Positions 34,107 through 42,211 are shown, numbered from the stretch's first letter. The stretch: DNA of 64,000 bases from Mycobacterium sp. IS-1496 (GCF_001499995.1 NZ_LQIU01000005.1:1-64000), one strand, 5' to 3'. A program made the numbers and translations. The notes: generated from the sequence alone by a model not told the origin.

Positions 34107-35255
34107 ATGAGTGAGCCTGACTGGGCACCGCTCACCGGATTCCGGGTGGCGGTGACCTCCGCCCGCCGCGCCGACGAGCTCAGCGCACTGCTGCGCCGGC
34201 GCGGCGCCACCGTGACCAGCGCGGCCGCGATCGAGATGGTGCCCCTGCCCGATGACGACGAACTACGCGCCAACACCGAGGCGCTGATCGACACCCCGCC
34301 CGACATCGTCGTCGCGACGACCGGGATCGGGTTGCGCGGCTGGATCGCCGCGGCCGACGGCTGGGGTGTCGCCGCCGATCTGACCGCGGCGCTCGAACGG
34401 GCCCGCATCGTGTCCCGCGGGCCGAAGGCGACCGGCGCCCTGCGGGCCGCCGGACTGCCCGAGGAGTGGTCACCGGATTCGGAGTCGTCCCGGGAGGTGC
34501 TGCGGTACCTGCTCGACGGCGGCATCGCCGGGCAGCGCATCGCGGTCCAGTTGCACGGCGCCACCGACGACTGGGATCCCTTCCCGGAATTCCTCGACGA
34601 ACTGCGCGCAGCGGGCGCCGATGTGGTGCCCATCCGCGTGTACCGCTGGCGGCCCGCGCCCCGCAACGGCGAGTTCGACCAACTGGTCGCCGGCATCGCG
34701 GAGGAGAAGTTCGACGCCGTCAGCTTCACCTCCGCACCCGCGGTGGCGTCGGTGCTCATGCGGGCCACCGAGATGGGTGTCACCGACCGGGTGCTGACGG
34801 CGCTGCGCACCAACGTCCATGCGATGTGCGTCGGCCCGGTCACCGCCCGCCCGCTGGTCCGGCTCGGGGTCCCGACGTCGGCACCGGAGCGTATGCGGTT
34901 GGGAGCGCTGGCCCGCCACATCACCGACGAACTGCCGCTGTTGCAGGCCCGCACCGTCCGCGTCGCCGGTCACCTGCTCGAGATCCGCGGGACCTGCGTG
35001 CTGGTGGACGGGGTGGTCAAGTCGCTGTCCCCGGCCGGGATGGCGACGATCCGCGCGCTGGCCCACCGGCCCGGCGCGGTGGTGTCGCGCACCGACCTGC
35101 TCGGCGCCCTGCCCGGCAGCGGCACCGACACCCACGCCGTGGAGACCGCGGTGCTGCGACTGCGAACGGCGCTGGGCGACAAGCAGATCGTGTCGACGGT
35201 CGTCAAGCGCGGTTACCGGCTCACCGTCGACGACGACCTGGCGGAGGCGTTGTGA
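34107..35255 (+). CDS. nnaR: NnaR-type regulator: HemD-like domain fused to a winged helix
   Basis: The protein (382 residues from ATG 34107) has an N-terminal uroporphyrinogen-III synthase-like domain (about 10-265: FRVAVTSARRADELSALLRRRGA, FTSAPAVASVL) and a C-terminal OmpR/PhoB-type winged helix (about 285-378: SPAGMATIRALAHRPGAVVSR, TAVLRLRTALGD, VVKRGYRLTV). It corresponds to Rv0260c/MSMEG_0432, described as NnaR, which acts with GlnR on nitrate/nitrite assimilation genes. The HemD domain is probably a sensor rather than an enzyme. cbiX-like overlaps its stop. Confidence 0.88.
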   Translation: MSEPDWAPLTGFRVAVTSARRADELSALLRRRGATVTSAAAIEMVPLPDDDELRANTEALIDTPPDIVVATTGIGLRGWIAAADGWGVAADLTAALERARIVSRGPKATGALRAAGLPEEWSPDSESSREVLRYLLDGGIAGQRIAVQLHGATDDWDPFPEFLDELRAAGADVVPIRVYRWRPAPRNGEFDQLVAGIAEEKFDAVSFTSAPAVASVLMRATEMGVTDRVLTALRTNVHAMCVGPVTARPLVRLGVPTSAPERMRLGALARHITDELPLLQARTVRVAGHLLEIRGTCVLVDGVVKSLSPAGMATIRALAHRPGAVVSRTDLLGALPGSGTDTHAVETAVLRLRTALGDKQIVSTVVKRGYRLTVDDDLAEAL

Positions 35256-35947
35256 GGAGCCCTGTGGAACACATCATGGTCGCCCACGGCACGCGCAAGG
35301 CCAGCGGCGTGGCGCTGATCGGCGACATCGCCGACCGCGTCGCGGAGGCGCTCGGGAGGCCGGTCGGCGTCGCGTTCGTCGACGTGCTGGGTCCGTCCCC
35401 CGCCGACCTGCTCGGCGCGACCGGCGACCGCCCGGCGGTTGTGGTGCCCGCGTTCCTGTCGCGCGGCTACCACGTCCGCAGTGACATCCCGGCACACGTC
35501 GCGGCCAGCGGCCATCCGGACGTCACGGTCGCCGACGCGCTGGGCCCCGACCCCCAACTGGCGCGGGTACTGGGTGACCGACTCGTCGAATCCGGCTGGG
35601 CACCTGACGATTCCGTGATCCTTGCCGCGGCGGGCACCTCGGATCCGCACGCGCTGCGCGATCTGCACACCACCGCCGCATCGCTGTCCGCCGTCACCGG
35701 CGCGCGCGTCGACCTCGCGTTCGCCGCCACCGGCCTGCCGCGCATCGACGAGGCGGTCACCGCGGCGCGACGGCGCGGCGCCCGACGCGTGGTGGTGGCG
35801 TCATATCTGTTGTCCGAAGGCCTGTTCCAAGATCGGTTGCGGGCCGCCGGCGCCGACATCGTCACCGACCCGCTGGGCACGCACCCCGGGCTCGTGCGGC
35901 TGATCGCCAGCCGGTTCCGGCGGGCCCGGATCCCGGTCGCGGCCTAA
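35252..35947 (+). CDS. CbiX-like sirohydrochlorin ferrochelatase family protein
   Basis: The protein (231 residues from GTG 35252, or 227 from GTG 35264) has the CbiX/SirB pattern twice: MVAHGTRKAS at the N-terminus and a later LAAAGTSDPHA, with VVVPAFLSRGYHVRSDI. Such enzymes insert iron or cobalt into sirohydrochlorin. Sited between nnaR and nirBD, it probably makes siroheme for nitrite reductase. GTG 35252 overlaps the nnaR stop; GGAGG at 35243 fits this start, AGGAG at 35255 fits the other. It converges on, and overlaps by 4 nt, the ANTAR gene. Confidence 0.8.
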   Translation: MRSPVEHIMVAHGTRKASGVALIGDIADRVAEALGRPVGVAFVDVLGPSPADLLGATGDRPAVVVPAFLSRGYHVRSDIPAHVAASGHPDVTVADALGPDPQLARVLGDRLVESGWAPDDSVILAAAGTSDPHALRDLHTTAASLSAVTGARVDLAFAATGLPRIDEAVTAARRRGARRVVVASYLLSEGLFQDRLRAAGADIVTDPLGTHPGLVRLIASRFRRARIPVAA

Positions 35948-36630
35948 CCGTCGCCGGACACCAGTGCGCGCGCGACCGCCTCGATCGAGACGTGTTGCTG
36001 CTTGGCCAATTTCACCATCAGCGCGAAGGATTGTGCGACGTCGACCTCGAAGTCGCGCATCAGCAGCGTCTTGGCCTGGTTGATGACGGTCGACCGCGGC
36101 GACCGGCCGTGGGCCCTGGGACGGTGCGCCGCCGTCATCGCCTCGGCGACGTGGGAGGCGACGATCGCGCCGGACGCCTCGCTGTGGCCGTCGAGCGCCC
36201 CCGGACGGTCCGCATAGAGGTTCAGCGCCACGGGGGAACGGCCGTCCCGGAACACCGGCAGGGCCAGTATCGCGCGCACCGGTGTGGCGGCCACCGCCTT
36301 GGCGGTGAAGGCGGGCCACCGGGACTCGTCGGTGAGATCGTCGACGCGGACCACGCGGTGCTCGGTCGCGGCATCGAAGCAAGGGCCCTGCCGGAAGCCG
36401 CGCTGGAGATTGTCGAGCACCAGGGGGTGCCCGTCCGTGGCGGCCAGACACCGGATGGCGATGTCCTCGGCCAGGAACGTGACGCTCGCGTGGTCGACGC
36501 CGGGAACGTGGGACACCGCCAGTGCCGTGAGCCCGGCCAGCACACCCGGCAGATCCGCCTGCGCCCGTCGGCTCGAGTGGCGCAGGCAGTGCTCGAGAAC
36601 CTCGTCGAGGCGCTCGACGCCCGCCGTCAT
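35944..36630 (-). CDS. GAF-ANTAR RNA-binding antitermination regulator
   Basis: The 228-residue protein has an N-terminal GAF domain (about 20-165: VDHASVTFLAEDIAIRCLAATDG, PVRAILALPVF) and a C-terminal ANTAR domain (about 170-225: TVINQAKTLLMRDFEVDVAQSFALMVKLA). ANTAR proteins bind paired RNA hairpins and prevent termination; in other bacteria some control nitrate/nitrite assimilation. ATG 36630 follows AAGGAAC. It sits inside the nitrate island, so nearby leader hairpins are candidate targets (inference). The GAF ligand is unknown. Confidence 0.86.
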   Translation of the reverse strand: MTAGVERLDEVLEHCLRHSSRRAQADLPGVLAGLTALAVSHVPGVDHASVTFLAEDIAIRCLAATDGHPLVLDNLQRGFRQGPCFDAATEHRVVRVDDLTDESRWPAFTAKAVAATPVRAILALPVFRDGRSPVALNLYADRPGALDGHSEASGAIVASHVAEAMTAAHRPRAHGRSPRSTVINQAKTLLMRDFEVDVAQSFALMVKLAKQQHVSIEAVARALVSGDG

Positions 36631-36701
36631 TGTTCCTTCTTACCCCAATCGCGCCACGTCAAACGCCGATTCGGCGGGCGCGGAGAGGGTATCTGCACAC
36701 A

Positions 36702-37271
36702 ATGAACATCCATCGCATCCTCGCCCGCGTCGAAGAGGTGAAGTCGCTCGACGCGCCGGCCGGCGCAGGCGCCCGCATCGCGAGTCAGGTGGTCGACGGT
36801 GCCCACCTCGGCCGCGTCCTGCGCGGCTCCTGGCTGGGCCACCCCGTCCACCCGCTGTTGATCACCCTGCCCATCGGCACCTGGATGACGTCGGTGGTCT
36901 TCGACGTCGTGTTCAAAGACGTCGCCACGGCGCGTCGCCTCATCGGGGTCGGCCTGGCCGCGACACCACCCACCGTGCTGGCCGGCTGGGCGGACTACGT
37001 CCTGCTCAACAAACGGCAGCAGCGGGTCGGCCTGGTGCACGCGGTGTCCAACGCGGCCGGGGTGACGTTCTTCGGCCTGGCCTACCGCGCCTACCGCAAG
37101 GACAAGGTGCGCGCCGCGCGGGTGTACAGCCTGCTCGGCCTGGGCGCGATCAGTGTCGGCGGCGCGCTCGGCGGCCACCTGTCCTACGCGCAGGGGGCCG
37201 GGATGTTCCGCTGGCAGCCCGTGCGGGCCGTCACCCACCGCAGCCCGGTCGAATACCGGCGCGCCGCCTGA
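36702..37271 (+). CDS. DUF2231-type membrane protein
   Basis: The protein (189 residues from ATG 36702) has four membrane helices with HPVHPLLITLPIGTW, the hallmark of DUF2231 membrane proteins, then DVVFKDVATARRL and GGALGGHLSYAQG. Some family members have a Rieske or haem-linked partner. Function unknown. It is divergent from the ANTAR gene and convergent with nirD (5 nt between stops). Orthologues near nirBD in other mycobacteria were not recalled. Confidence 0.8.
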   Translation: MNIHRILARVEEVKSLDAPAGAGARIASQVVDGAHLGRVLRGSWLGHPVHPLLITLPIGTWMTSVVFDVVFKDVATARRLIGVGLAATPPTVLAGWADYVLLNKRQQRVGLVHAVSNAAGVTFFGLAYRAYRKDKVRAARVYSLLGLGAISVGGALGGHLSYAQGAGMFRWQPVRAVTHRSPVEYRRAA

Positions 37272-37276
37272 GAGCG

Positions 37277-37648
37277 CTACCCCTCGATCTCGACGACACC
37301 GTCGGCGGTCCGCCGTGTCCGGTACACCGGCAGCGACACCGACGGGTCGTCGAGGCAGCTGCCGTCGTCGAAGGCGAAGGCCTGCTTCTTGATCGGGGAC
37401 TGCACGATGGCGCGGCCGCCCCGGTCGCCGGTGATGCCGCGCGACATCACCGCCGCGCCCGAGAACGGGTCGATGTTGCCGATCGCGTGCAGGCTGCCGT
37501 CGTCGAGGCGGAACAAGGCGGCCTGTGCGCCGTCGGGCAGCAGCACCCCGACACCGCGACACGGGATCAGGTGGTCGTAACGGCAGGCCACCGTCCATCT
37601 CGTAGCCGGCGGCCCGTTGAGCTCATGGCGGTCGTCGAGCAGGGTCAC
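37277..37648 (-). CDS. nirD: assimilatory nitrite reductase small subunit
   Basis: The protein (123 residues) is the NirD small subunit, with a Rieske-like fold (WTVACRYDHLIPCRGVGVLL, IGNIDPFSGAAVMSRGITGD, VQSPIKKQAFAFDDGSCL) but lacking the CxH...CxxH iron ligands, as expected for NirD. It partners NirB in reducing nitrite to ammonium with NAD(P)H. GTG 37648 overlaps the nirB stop (GTGA), so the pair is translationally coupled. Longer in-frame ORFs lie inside nirB and are shadows. Confidence 0.9.
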   Translation of the reverse strand: MTLLDDRHELNGPPATRWTVACRYDHLIPCRGVGVLLPDGAQAALFRLDDGSLHAIGNIDPFSGAAVMSRGITGDRGGRAIVQSPIKKQAFAFDDGSCLDDPSVSLPVYRTRRTADGVVEIEG

Positions 37649-40212
37649 GATGTCTCCTGGAGCGGTCGGACGGTGGGCATCCCGATCTGCACCGGTACCT
37701 TGCGGCCGGCGTTCTCGGTGAAGGCGACGGTCGGATCGGGCACATCGGGTGCGTTGACGAAGGACACGAACCGTGACAGCTTGTCCGGGTCTTCGAGCAC
37801 GCCCTTCCACTCGCACGAGTAGCCCTCGACGTGGCGCGCCATCGCCGTCTCGAATTCGTCTGCCAGACCGAGGGAGTCGTCACAGACCACTTCCCGCAGG
37901 TGGTCCAGTCCGAGCTGTTCGACCCACGGCGCGGTGCGCTGGAGGCGATCGGCGGTGCGGATGTAGAACATCAGGAACCGGTCGATGTAGCGGATCAGCG
38001 TCTCGTCGTCGAGGTCGCCCGCCAGCAGCTGGGCGTGTTTGGGGGTCATCCCGCCGTTGCCGCCGACGTAGAGGTTCCAGCCGTGCTCGGTGGCGATGAC
38101 GCCGACGTCCTTCCCGCGCGCCTCGGCGCATTCGCGGGCACAGCCCGAGACACCCATCTTGATCTTGTGCGGGGCGCGCAGTCCCCGGTAGCGCAATTCC
38201 AGGTTGATCGCCATCTGCACCGAATCCTGTTGGCCGTAGCGGCACCAGTCGCTGCCGACACAGCTCTTCACGGTGCGCAGGGCCTTGCCGTAGGCGTGGC
38301 CCGACTCCATCCCGCCCTCGACCAGCCGGCGCCAGATCTCCGGGAGTTGGTCGACGCGGGCGCCGAACAGGTCGATCCGCTGGCCGCCGGTGATCTTCGT
38401 GTAGAGGTCGAAGTCACGGGCGATCTCGCCGATCAGGATCAGCTGTTCGGGGGTGATGTCACCGCCCGGCACCCTCGGCACCACCGAATAGCTGCCGTTG
38501 CGTTGGATGTTGGCCAGGAAGTGATCGTTGGAGTCCTGCAGCGCGGCCTGTTCGCCGTCGAGGATGTGCTCGGAACTGGTGGAGGCGAGGATCGAGGCGA
38601 CGGTGGGTTTGCAGATGTCGCAACCCTTCCCGGTGCCGAAGCGCTCGAGCAGTCCGGAGAACGTGCGGATCTCGGTGGCCGAGACGATCTCGAACAGTTC
38701 GGCGCGTGAATGGGAGAAGTGCTCGCACAACGCCTTCGACTGTTCGACGCCCTCGGCTTCGAGCAGCTGTTTGAGCAGCGGCACACAGGACCCGCAGGAG
38801 GTGCCGGCCTTCGTGCACGCCTTGAGACCCGCGACGTCGCAGCAGCCGCCCGCGATCGCGTCGGTGACGTCACCCTTCGTGACGTTGTTGCACGAGCAGA
38901 TCTGCGCTGCCGCCGGCAGCGCGCCGACGCCGAGTCCGCCGTCCGCGCCGCCGGATCCGGCGGGCGCGATCAACGCCATGGGGTCGCCCGGCAGTTGCTC
39001 ACCGACCATCGGCCGCAGCACGCCGTACGCCGAAGCGTCACCCACCAGGACTCCGCCGAGCAGCGTCGTGGCGTCATCGGAGAGCACCAGCTTGGCGTAG
39101 GTCTGGTTGACCGGGTCGTTGACCACCACCTCGAGGGAGTTGGGGGTGCGTCCCATCGCGTCGCCGAAGCTCGCCACGTCCACGCCGAGCAGTTTGAGCT
39201 TGGTCGACATATCGGCCTCTGGGAACTCCGCGGCCCCGCCGAGGAGCCGGTCCGCCACCACCTCGGCGCTGGTGTAACCCGGACCCACCAGACCGTAGCA
39301 ACGGCCCTCGATCGCGGCGACCTCGCCGATCGCGTAGACGTGGGGATCGCTTGTCACACAACCCAAGTCGGTGAGCACGCCACCGCGTTCGGCGGTCTGC
39401 AGTCCCGCCTCGCGGGCCAGCTCGTCACGCGGCCGGACCCCGGCGGCGAAGACCACGAGGCCCGCGTCGATGAACGACCCGTCGCCCAGCATCACCCGCA
39501 GCGAGTCGTCGTCTTCCGAGCGCTTCAGCGGCTTGTTGCGCTGAGCCGGTCTGATCGCCTCGGTGCTGACGTCGAGGTGGACCTCGATGCCGAGGTCGGT
39601 GATCATCCGGCCGAGCAGCGCGCCGCCCGCGTCGTCGAGCTGCTGGGACATCAGGCGCGGTGACCGCTCCACCACGTGGGCGGTCAGTCCGAACCCGCGC
39701 AGCGCGTTCGCGGCCTCCAGACCGAGCAGACCACCCCCGATGACGACACCCACCGGCGCGCGCCCGGCCTCGCGGGCTCGCGCCGCGTCGGCGGCGATCG
39801 CGTCGAGGTCGTCGAACGTGCGGTAGACGTGGCAGGCGGGCAGGTCGCGGCCGGGCACCGGTGGCACGAAGGCGTACGAACCGGTGGCCAGCACCAACGC
39901 GTCGTAGCCGACCGTCGTGCCGTCGGCGGTGCTCACCGTGCGGTTGTCGCGGTCGATGGAGGTGACGCGCTGGCCCAGGCGCAGGTCCACCAGGTCGTCG
40001 CCGGCGTAGTCGTTGCCGGCGAGCGCCAGCAGTGCGCGGTCCCAGTGCTCGGTGTATCCGGTCAGACCCACCCGGTCGTAGGCGGCGTCGGTTTCCTCGG
40101 CGAGCACGGTGATCCGCCAGGCGCCCGCATCGTCGCGCGCGCGCAGCGCTTCGACGAACCGGTGCCCGACCATGCCGTGGCCCACGACCACGACGTTCTT
40201 CGTTGACGGCAT
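37645..40212 (-). CDS. nirB: assimilatory nitrite reductase large subunit
   Basis: The 855-residue NirB begins with an FAD/NAD(P)H domain (VVVVGHGMVGHRFVEAL; second glycine loop IGGGLLGLEAA; FAD motif YAIGEVAAI), then a BFD-like [2Fe-2S] segment (C439, C441, C473, C476), and the NIR_SIR domain with siroheme/[4Fe-4S] ligands C651, C657, C691 and C695. It reduces nitrite to ammonium with six electrons. The start is ATG 40212, with TAGCCT 7 nt upstream. Size and order match Rv0252-Rv0253. Expression under nitrogen control by GlnR/NnaR is expected from the family. Confidence 0.95.
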   Translation of the reverse strand: MPSTKNVVVVGHGMVGHRFVEALRARDDAGAWRITVLAEETDAAYDRVGLTGYTEHWDRALLALAGNDYAGDDLVDLRLGQRVTSIDRDNRTVSTADGTTVGYDALVLATGSYAFVPPVPGRDLPACHVYRTFDDLDAIAADAARAREAGRAPVGVVIGGGLLGLEAANALRGFGLTAHVVERSPRLMSQQLDDAGGALLGRMITDLGIEVHLDVSTEAIRPAQRNKPLKRSEDDDSLRVMLGDGSFIDAGLVVFAAGVRPRDELAREAGLQTAERGGVLTDLGCVTSDPHVYAIGEVAAIEGRCYGLVGPGYTSAEVVADRLLGGAAEFPEADMSTKLKLLGVDVASFGDAMGRTPNSLEVVVNDPVNQTYAKLVLSDDATTLLGGVLVGDASAYGVLRPMVGEQLPGDPMALIAPAGSGGADGGLGVGALPAAAQICSCNNVTKGDVTDAIAGGCCDVAGLKACTKAGTSCGSCVPLLKQLLEAEGVEQSKALCEHFSHSRAELFEIVSATEIRTFSGLLERFGTGKGCDICKPTVASILASTSSEHILDGEQAALQDSNDHFLANIQRNGSYSVVPRVPGGDITPEQLILIGEIARDFDLYTKITGGQRIDLFGARVDQLPEIWRRLVEGGMESGHAYGKALRTVKSCVGSDWCRYGQQDSVQMAINLELRYRGLRAPHKIKMGVSGCARECAEARGKDVGVIATEHGWNLYVGGNGGMTPKHAQLLAGDLDDETLIRYIDRFLMFYIRTADRLQRTAPWVEQLGLDHLREVVCDDSLGLADEFETAMARHVEGYSCEWKGVLEDPDKLSRFVSFVNAPDVPDPTVAFTENAGRKVPVQIGMPTVRPLQETS

Positions 40213-40219
40213 GGGCGCA

Positions 40220-40225
40220 AGGCTA
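40220..40225 (-). promoter_or_regulatory. -10 box for leaderless nirB transcript
   Basis: On the minus strand TAGCCT ends 7 nt before ATG 40212. Confidence 0.48.
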
Positions 40226-40307
40226 GGAAGTCGATATTGCCGCGATGTCGCCTTGTGTGAAGGCCCCATCACGGTGTGCTCACGTGGTTGCCCGACTGCT
40301 TGTGAGA

Positions 40308-40328
40308 CCGTTCGCCGCCGGCGAACGG
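40308..40328. promoter_or_regulatory. 21-bp palindrome between nirB and hsp20
   Basis: CCGTTCGCCG-C-CGGCGAACGG is a perfect 10-bp inverted repeat around one base. It lies 96 nt before nirB and 88 nt before hsp20, close to the middle of the divergent region, and looks like an operator for a dimeric regulator (candidate for NnaR or a TetR-type protein). It could also be a chance GC-rich repeat. Confidence 0.45.
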
Positions 40329-40334
40329 GCGCCC

Positions 40335-40362
40335 GGAACATGAGCGTGGTGGACTCAAGTTC
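40335..40362 (+). promoter_or_regulatory. SigE/SigH-like promoter overlapping an HspR (HAIR) operator
   Basis: GGAACA (40335-40340) and GTTC (40359-40362) fit the -35 and -10 of stress sigma factors SigE/SigH with about 18 nt between. Inside it, CATGAGC-N7-ACTCAAG (40339-40359) matches the HspR operator CTTGAGT-N7-ACTCAAG in 12 of 14 positions with the exact spacing. Dual control by SigE/SigH and HspR is known for the orthologous acr2/hsp gene. Confidence 0.55.
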
Positions 40363-40415
40363 TACAGGGCAGCGGACCGGTACAGGGCCGGTCACAGGCA
40401 GACGAGGAGCAGAAC

Positions 40416-40859
40416 ATGAGCAACGTGGCCTTGCGGGTGCGACCCGCGTGGGATCTGGATCGCTGGATCCGGGACTTCTTCGGCCCGTCAGCCGCCGACG
40501 ACGGATTCGCCGGTCCGGCCCCGGGGTTCCACCCGGCCGCCGAGATCGCCAAGGACGGTGACGACGCCGTGGTACGGGTCGAACTGCCCGGCGTGGACGT
40601 CGACAAGGACGTCGCCGTGGAGGTCGACAGCGGCCAACTGGTCATCCACGGTGAGCGGCGCGACGAACGCACTGAGGAGAAGGACGGCCGGACGCTCCGC
40701 GAGATGCGGTACGGATCGTTCCGGCGGTCGTTCCGGCTTCCGCAGCACGTCACCGGTGACGCCGTCTCGGCGTCCTACGACGCCGGTGTGCTGACCGTCC
40801 GGGTGGCCGGCGCCTACGCCGGTGCCCAGCCGCAGCGCATCGCGATCGAGAACAAGTAG
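40416..40859 (+). CDS. hsp20: small heat-shock protein, Hsp20/alpha-crystallin (Acr2-like)
   Basis: The 147-residue protein has an Hsp20 alpha-crystallin domain (about 35-135): AEIAKDGDDAVVRVELPGVD, GQLVIHGERRDE, GSFRRSFRLP, and the C-terminal IEN tail. It acts as an ATP-independent holdase for unfolding proteins. The position corresponds to Rv0251c (acr2) beside nirBD and sdh. The ribosome site is GAGGAG 7 nt before ATG 40416, and the promoter has stress-type elements. Confidence 0.92.
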   Translation: MSNVALRVRPAWDLDRWIRDFFGPSAADDGFAGPAPGFHPAAEIAKDGDDAVVRVELPGVDVDKDVAVEVDSGQLVIHGERRDERTEEKDGRTLREMRYGSFRRSFRLPQHVTGDAVSASYDAGVLTVRVAGAYAGAQPQRIAIENK

Positions 40860-40908
40860 CACCTCGCGGTGTAGCCGCCGAGATCGACGAAATGGCGGCG
40901 CGCTCTCG

Positions 40909-40946
40909 GACTTCTGCGCCCAAATGTTCGTTAGGGCGCAGAAGTC
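40909..40946. terminator. perfect 13-bp hairpin between hsp20 and the PEP-mutase gene
   Basis: GACTTCTGCGCCC (40909-40921) and GGGCGCAGAAGTC (40934-40946) enclose a 12-nt loop in the gap between two convergent genes, directly abutting the PEP-mutase stop (40948). It can end both transcripts. The sequence resembles a dispersed intergenic palindrome I associate with fast-growing mycobacteria, but this is memory. Confidence 0.6.
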
Positions 40947-40947
40947 G

Positions 40948-41706
40948 CTACTTCCAGCGGGCGAGCAGTTCGTTCGCCCTGGTGGCCAGCGCCGCCTGCA
41001 GGAACGGGCCGAAACTGATCCGCGCGACACCCAGCGGGCCGAACGACGCCGGGTCGTCCTGATCCGGCAGCCCGATCGCGTTGACCGGGAGCGGCAGCTC
41101 GGAGGTCAGGCGGCGCTGCGTGTCCGGATCGTGGCGCCCCACCGGGTACAGCACGTCGGCGCCCGCCTCGGCGGCCTCCGTCAAGCGCGCGATGGCCCGG
41201 TCCACCCGGTCGGCCTCGTCACCGTCCTTGCGCAGAAACAGATCCGTGCGGGCGTTGACCACCACGTGGACCCCGGACTCGTCGGCGGCGGCCCGCAGCG
41301 CCCCGACGAGTTCGGCGTGTTCACCGGACGACCGCAACCGGCCCCCCTCGCTGTGCACGGTGTCCTCGATGTTGAGCCCCACCGCGCCGACGCCCAGGAG
41401 TCCCTCGATCAGCCGGGCCGGCGCCTCGCCGTACCCGGATTCGATGTCCACCGACACCGGCACGTCGACGGCGTCGGTGATCTGCGCGACGCGGGTGAGC
41501 AACTCGTCGAACGTCATGCCCTCGTTGTCGGCGCGCCCGACCGAATCCGCGACGGGGTGGCTGCCGACGGTGAGCGCCGCGAACCCCGCGCCGACGGCGA
41601 GGTTGGCCGACCACGCATCCCAGACGGTGGGCAGGACCACGGGGTCACCGGGCTGGTGCAGGGCGAGCAGAGCATCGGCGAGTTGCTTCGAATCGTGGTT
41701 GGACAC
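40948..41706 (-). CDS. isocitrate lyase/PEP mutase superfamily protein
   Basis: The 252-residue TIM-barrel protein has the superfamily pattern: PVVLPTVWDAWSANLAVGAGFAALTVGSHPVADS, VSVDIESGYGE (metal-binding Asp/Glu), VGLNIEDTVH, and VVVNARTDLFLR. It lacks the KKCGH loop of true isocitrate lyases, and fits the carboxyphosphonoenolpyruvate-mutase/oxaloacetate hydrolase-like group, whose reaction is unclear. The start is GTG 41706, with CAGGAT 6 nt upstream. It is divergent from the sdh unit and sits between hsp20 and the Rv0250c-like gene. Confidence 0.85.
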   Translation of the reverse strand: MSNHDSKQLADALLALHQPGDPVVLPTVWDAWSANLAVGAGFAALTVGSHPVADSVGRADNEGMTFDELLTRVAQITDAVDVPVSVDIESGYGEAPARLIEGLLGVGAVGLNIEDTVHSEGGRLRSSGEHAELVGALRAAADESGVHVVVNARTDLFLRKDGDEADRVDRAIARLTEAAEAGADVLYPVGRHDPDTQRRLTSELPLPVNAIGLPDQDDPASFGPLGVARISFGPFLQAALATRANELLARWK

Positions 41707-41729
41707 GGGATCATCCTGCCGCCTCAGAC

Positions 41730-41743
41730 GTGATCTGTCTCAC
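41730..41743. promoter_or_regulatory. CRP-like palindrome upstream of the sdh unit
   Basis: GTGA-TCTGTC-TCAC matches the core of the mycobacterial CRP site (TGTGA-N6-TCACA), with the outer bases differing. It lies 73 nt before TTG 41817 and 23 nt before the divergent gene. A second short palindrome, GTGATTCAC, lies at 41782-41790 close to the likely start of transcription. Confidence 0.42.
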
Positions 41744-41816
41744 TCTTAACTGTGTGATGTGGCTAGCATCGGTTGCGTACTGTGATTCACGACACCCTTC
41801 AGCCCAAGGAGGTCAC

Positions 41817-42113
41817 TTGTCCACCACGACCGGTCTCGCCGAACTGCACGAACTCATCGGCGGCCTACGACGCTGCGTCACCGCGCTGGCGTCCCAGTAC
41901 GGCGACTCCCCCGGGATGCGCCGCATCGTCAACGACGCCGAACGCATCCTCAACGACATCGACCGTCTCGACATCGACGCCGAGGAACTCGAACTCGGCC
42001 GCGGGTTGACCAGACATCACCATGTCGGCGAGAAGATCCCGATCCCCGACACCCAGTACGACACCGAGTTCTGGCGCGGTGTCGACGACGAGGGCCTCGG
42101 CGGCACCCGCTGA
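41817..42113 (+). CDS. conserved 98-residue protein (Rv0250c-like) upstream of sdh
   Basis: The protein is mostly helical (LAELHELIGGLRRCVTALASQYGDSPGMRRIVNDAERI) and ends DTEFWRGVDDEG. It matches in size and place the Rv0250c protein next to the sdh genes. The start is TTG 41817, preceded at 4 nt by a strong AAGGAGG; the longer in-frame ORF has no such site. It has one Cys and a HHH run at about residues 65-67 (TRHHHVG), so a metal- or sdh-assembly role is possible, but nothing shows it. Confidence 0.75.
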   Translation: MSTTTGLAELHELIGGLRRCVTALASQYGDSPGMRRIVNDAERILNDIDRLDIDAEELELGRGLTRHHHVGEKIPIPDTQYDTEFWRGVDDEGLGGTR

Positions 42114-42211
42114 CCGGTCGCGGGCGGTACCGCCGCCCGCACCGCCACCGGCGTGAGAGCGCCGACCGCGGGTGACCGCATGCCCGCCCCACCCATTCAC
42201 GAAAGGCAACC

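Noticed and set aside
32546..34954. 802-codon minus-strand ORF across narK and nnaR
   Set aside because: Antisense to two well supported genes and spans their gap and hairpin; no domain.
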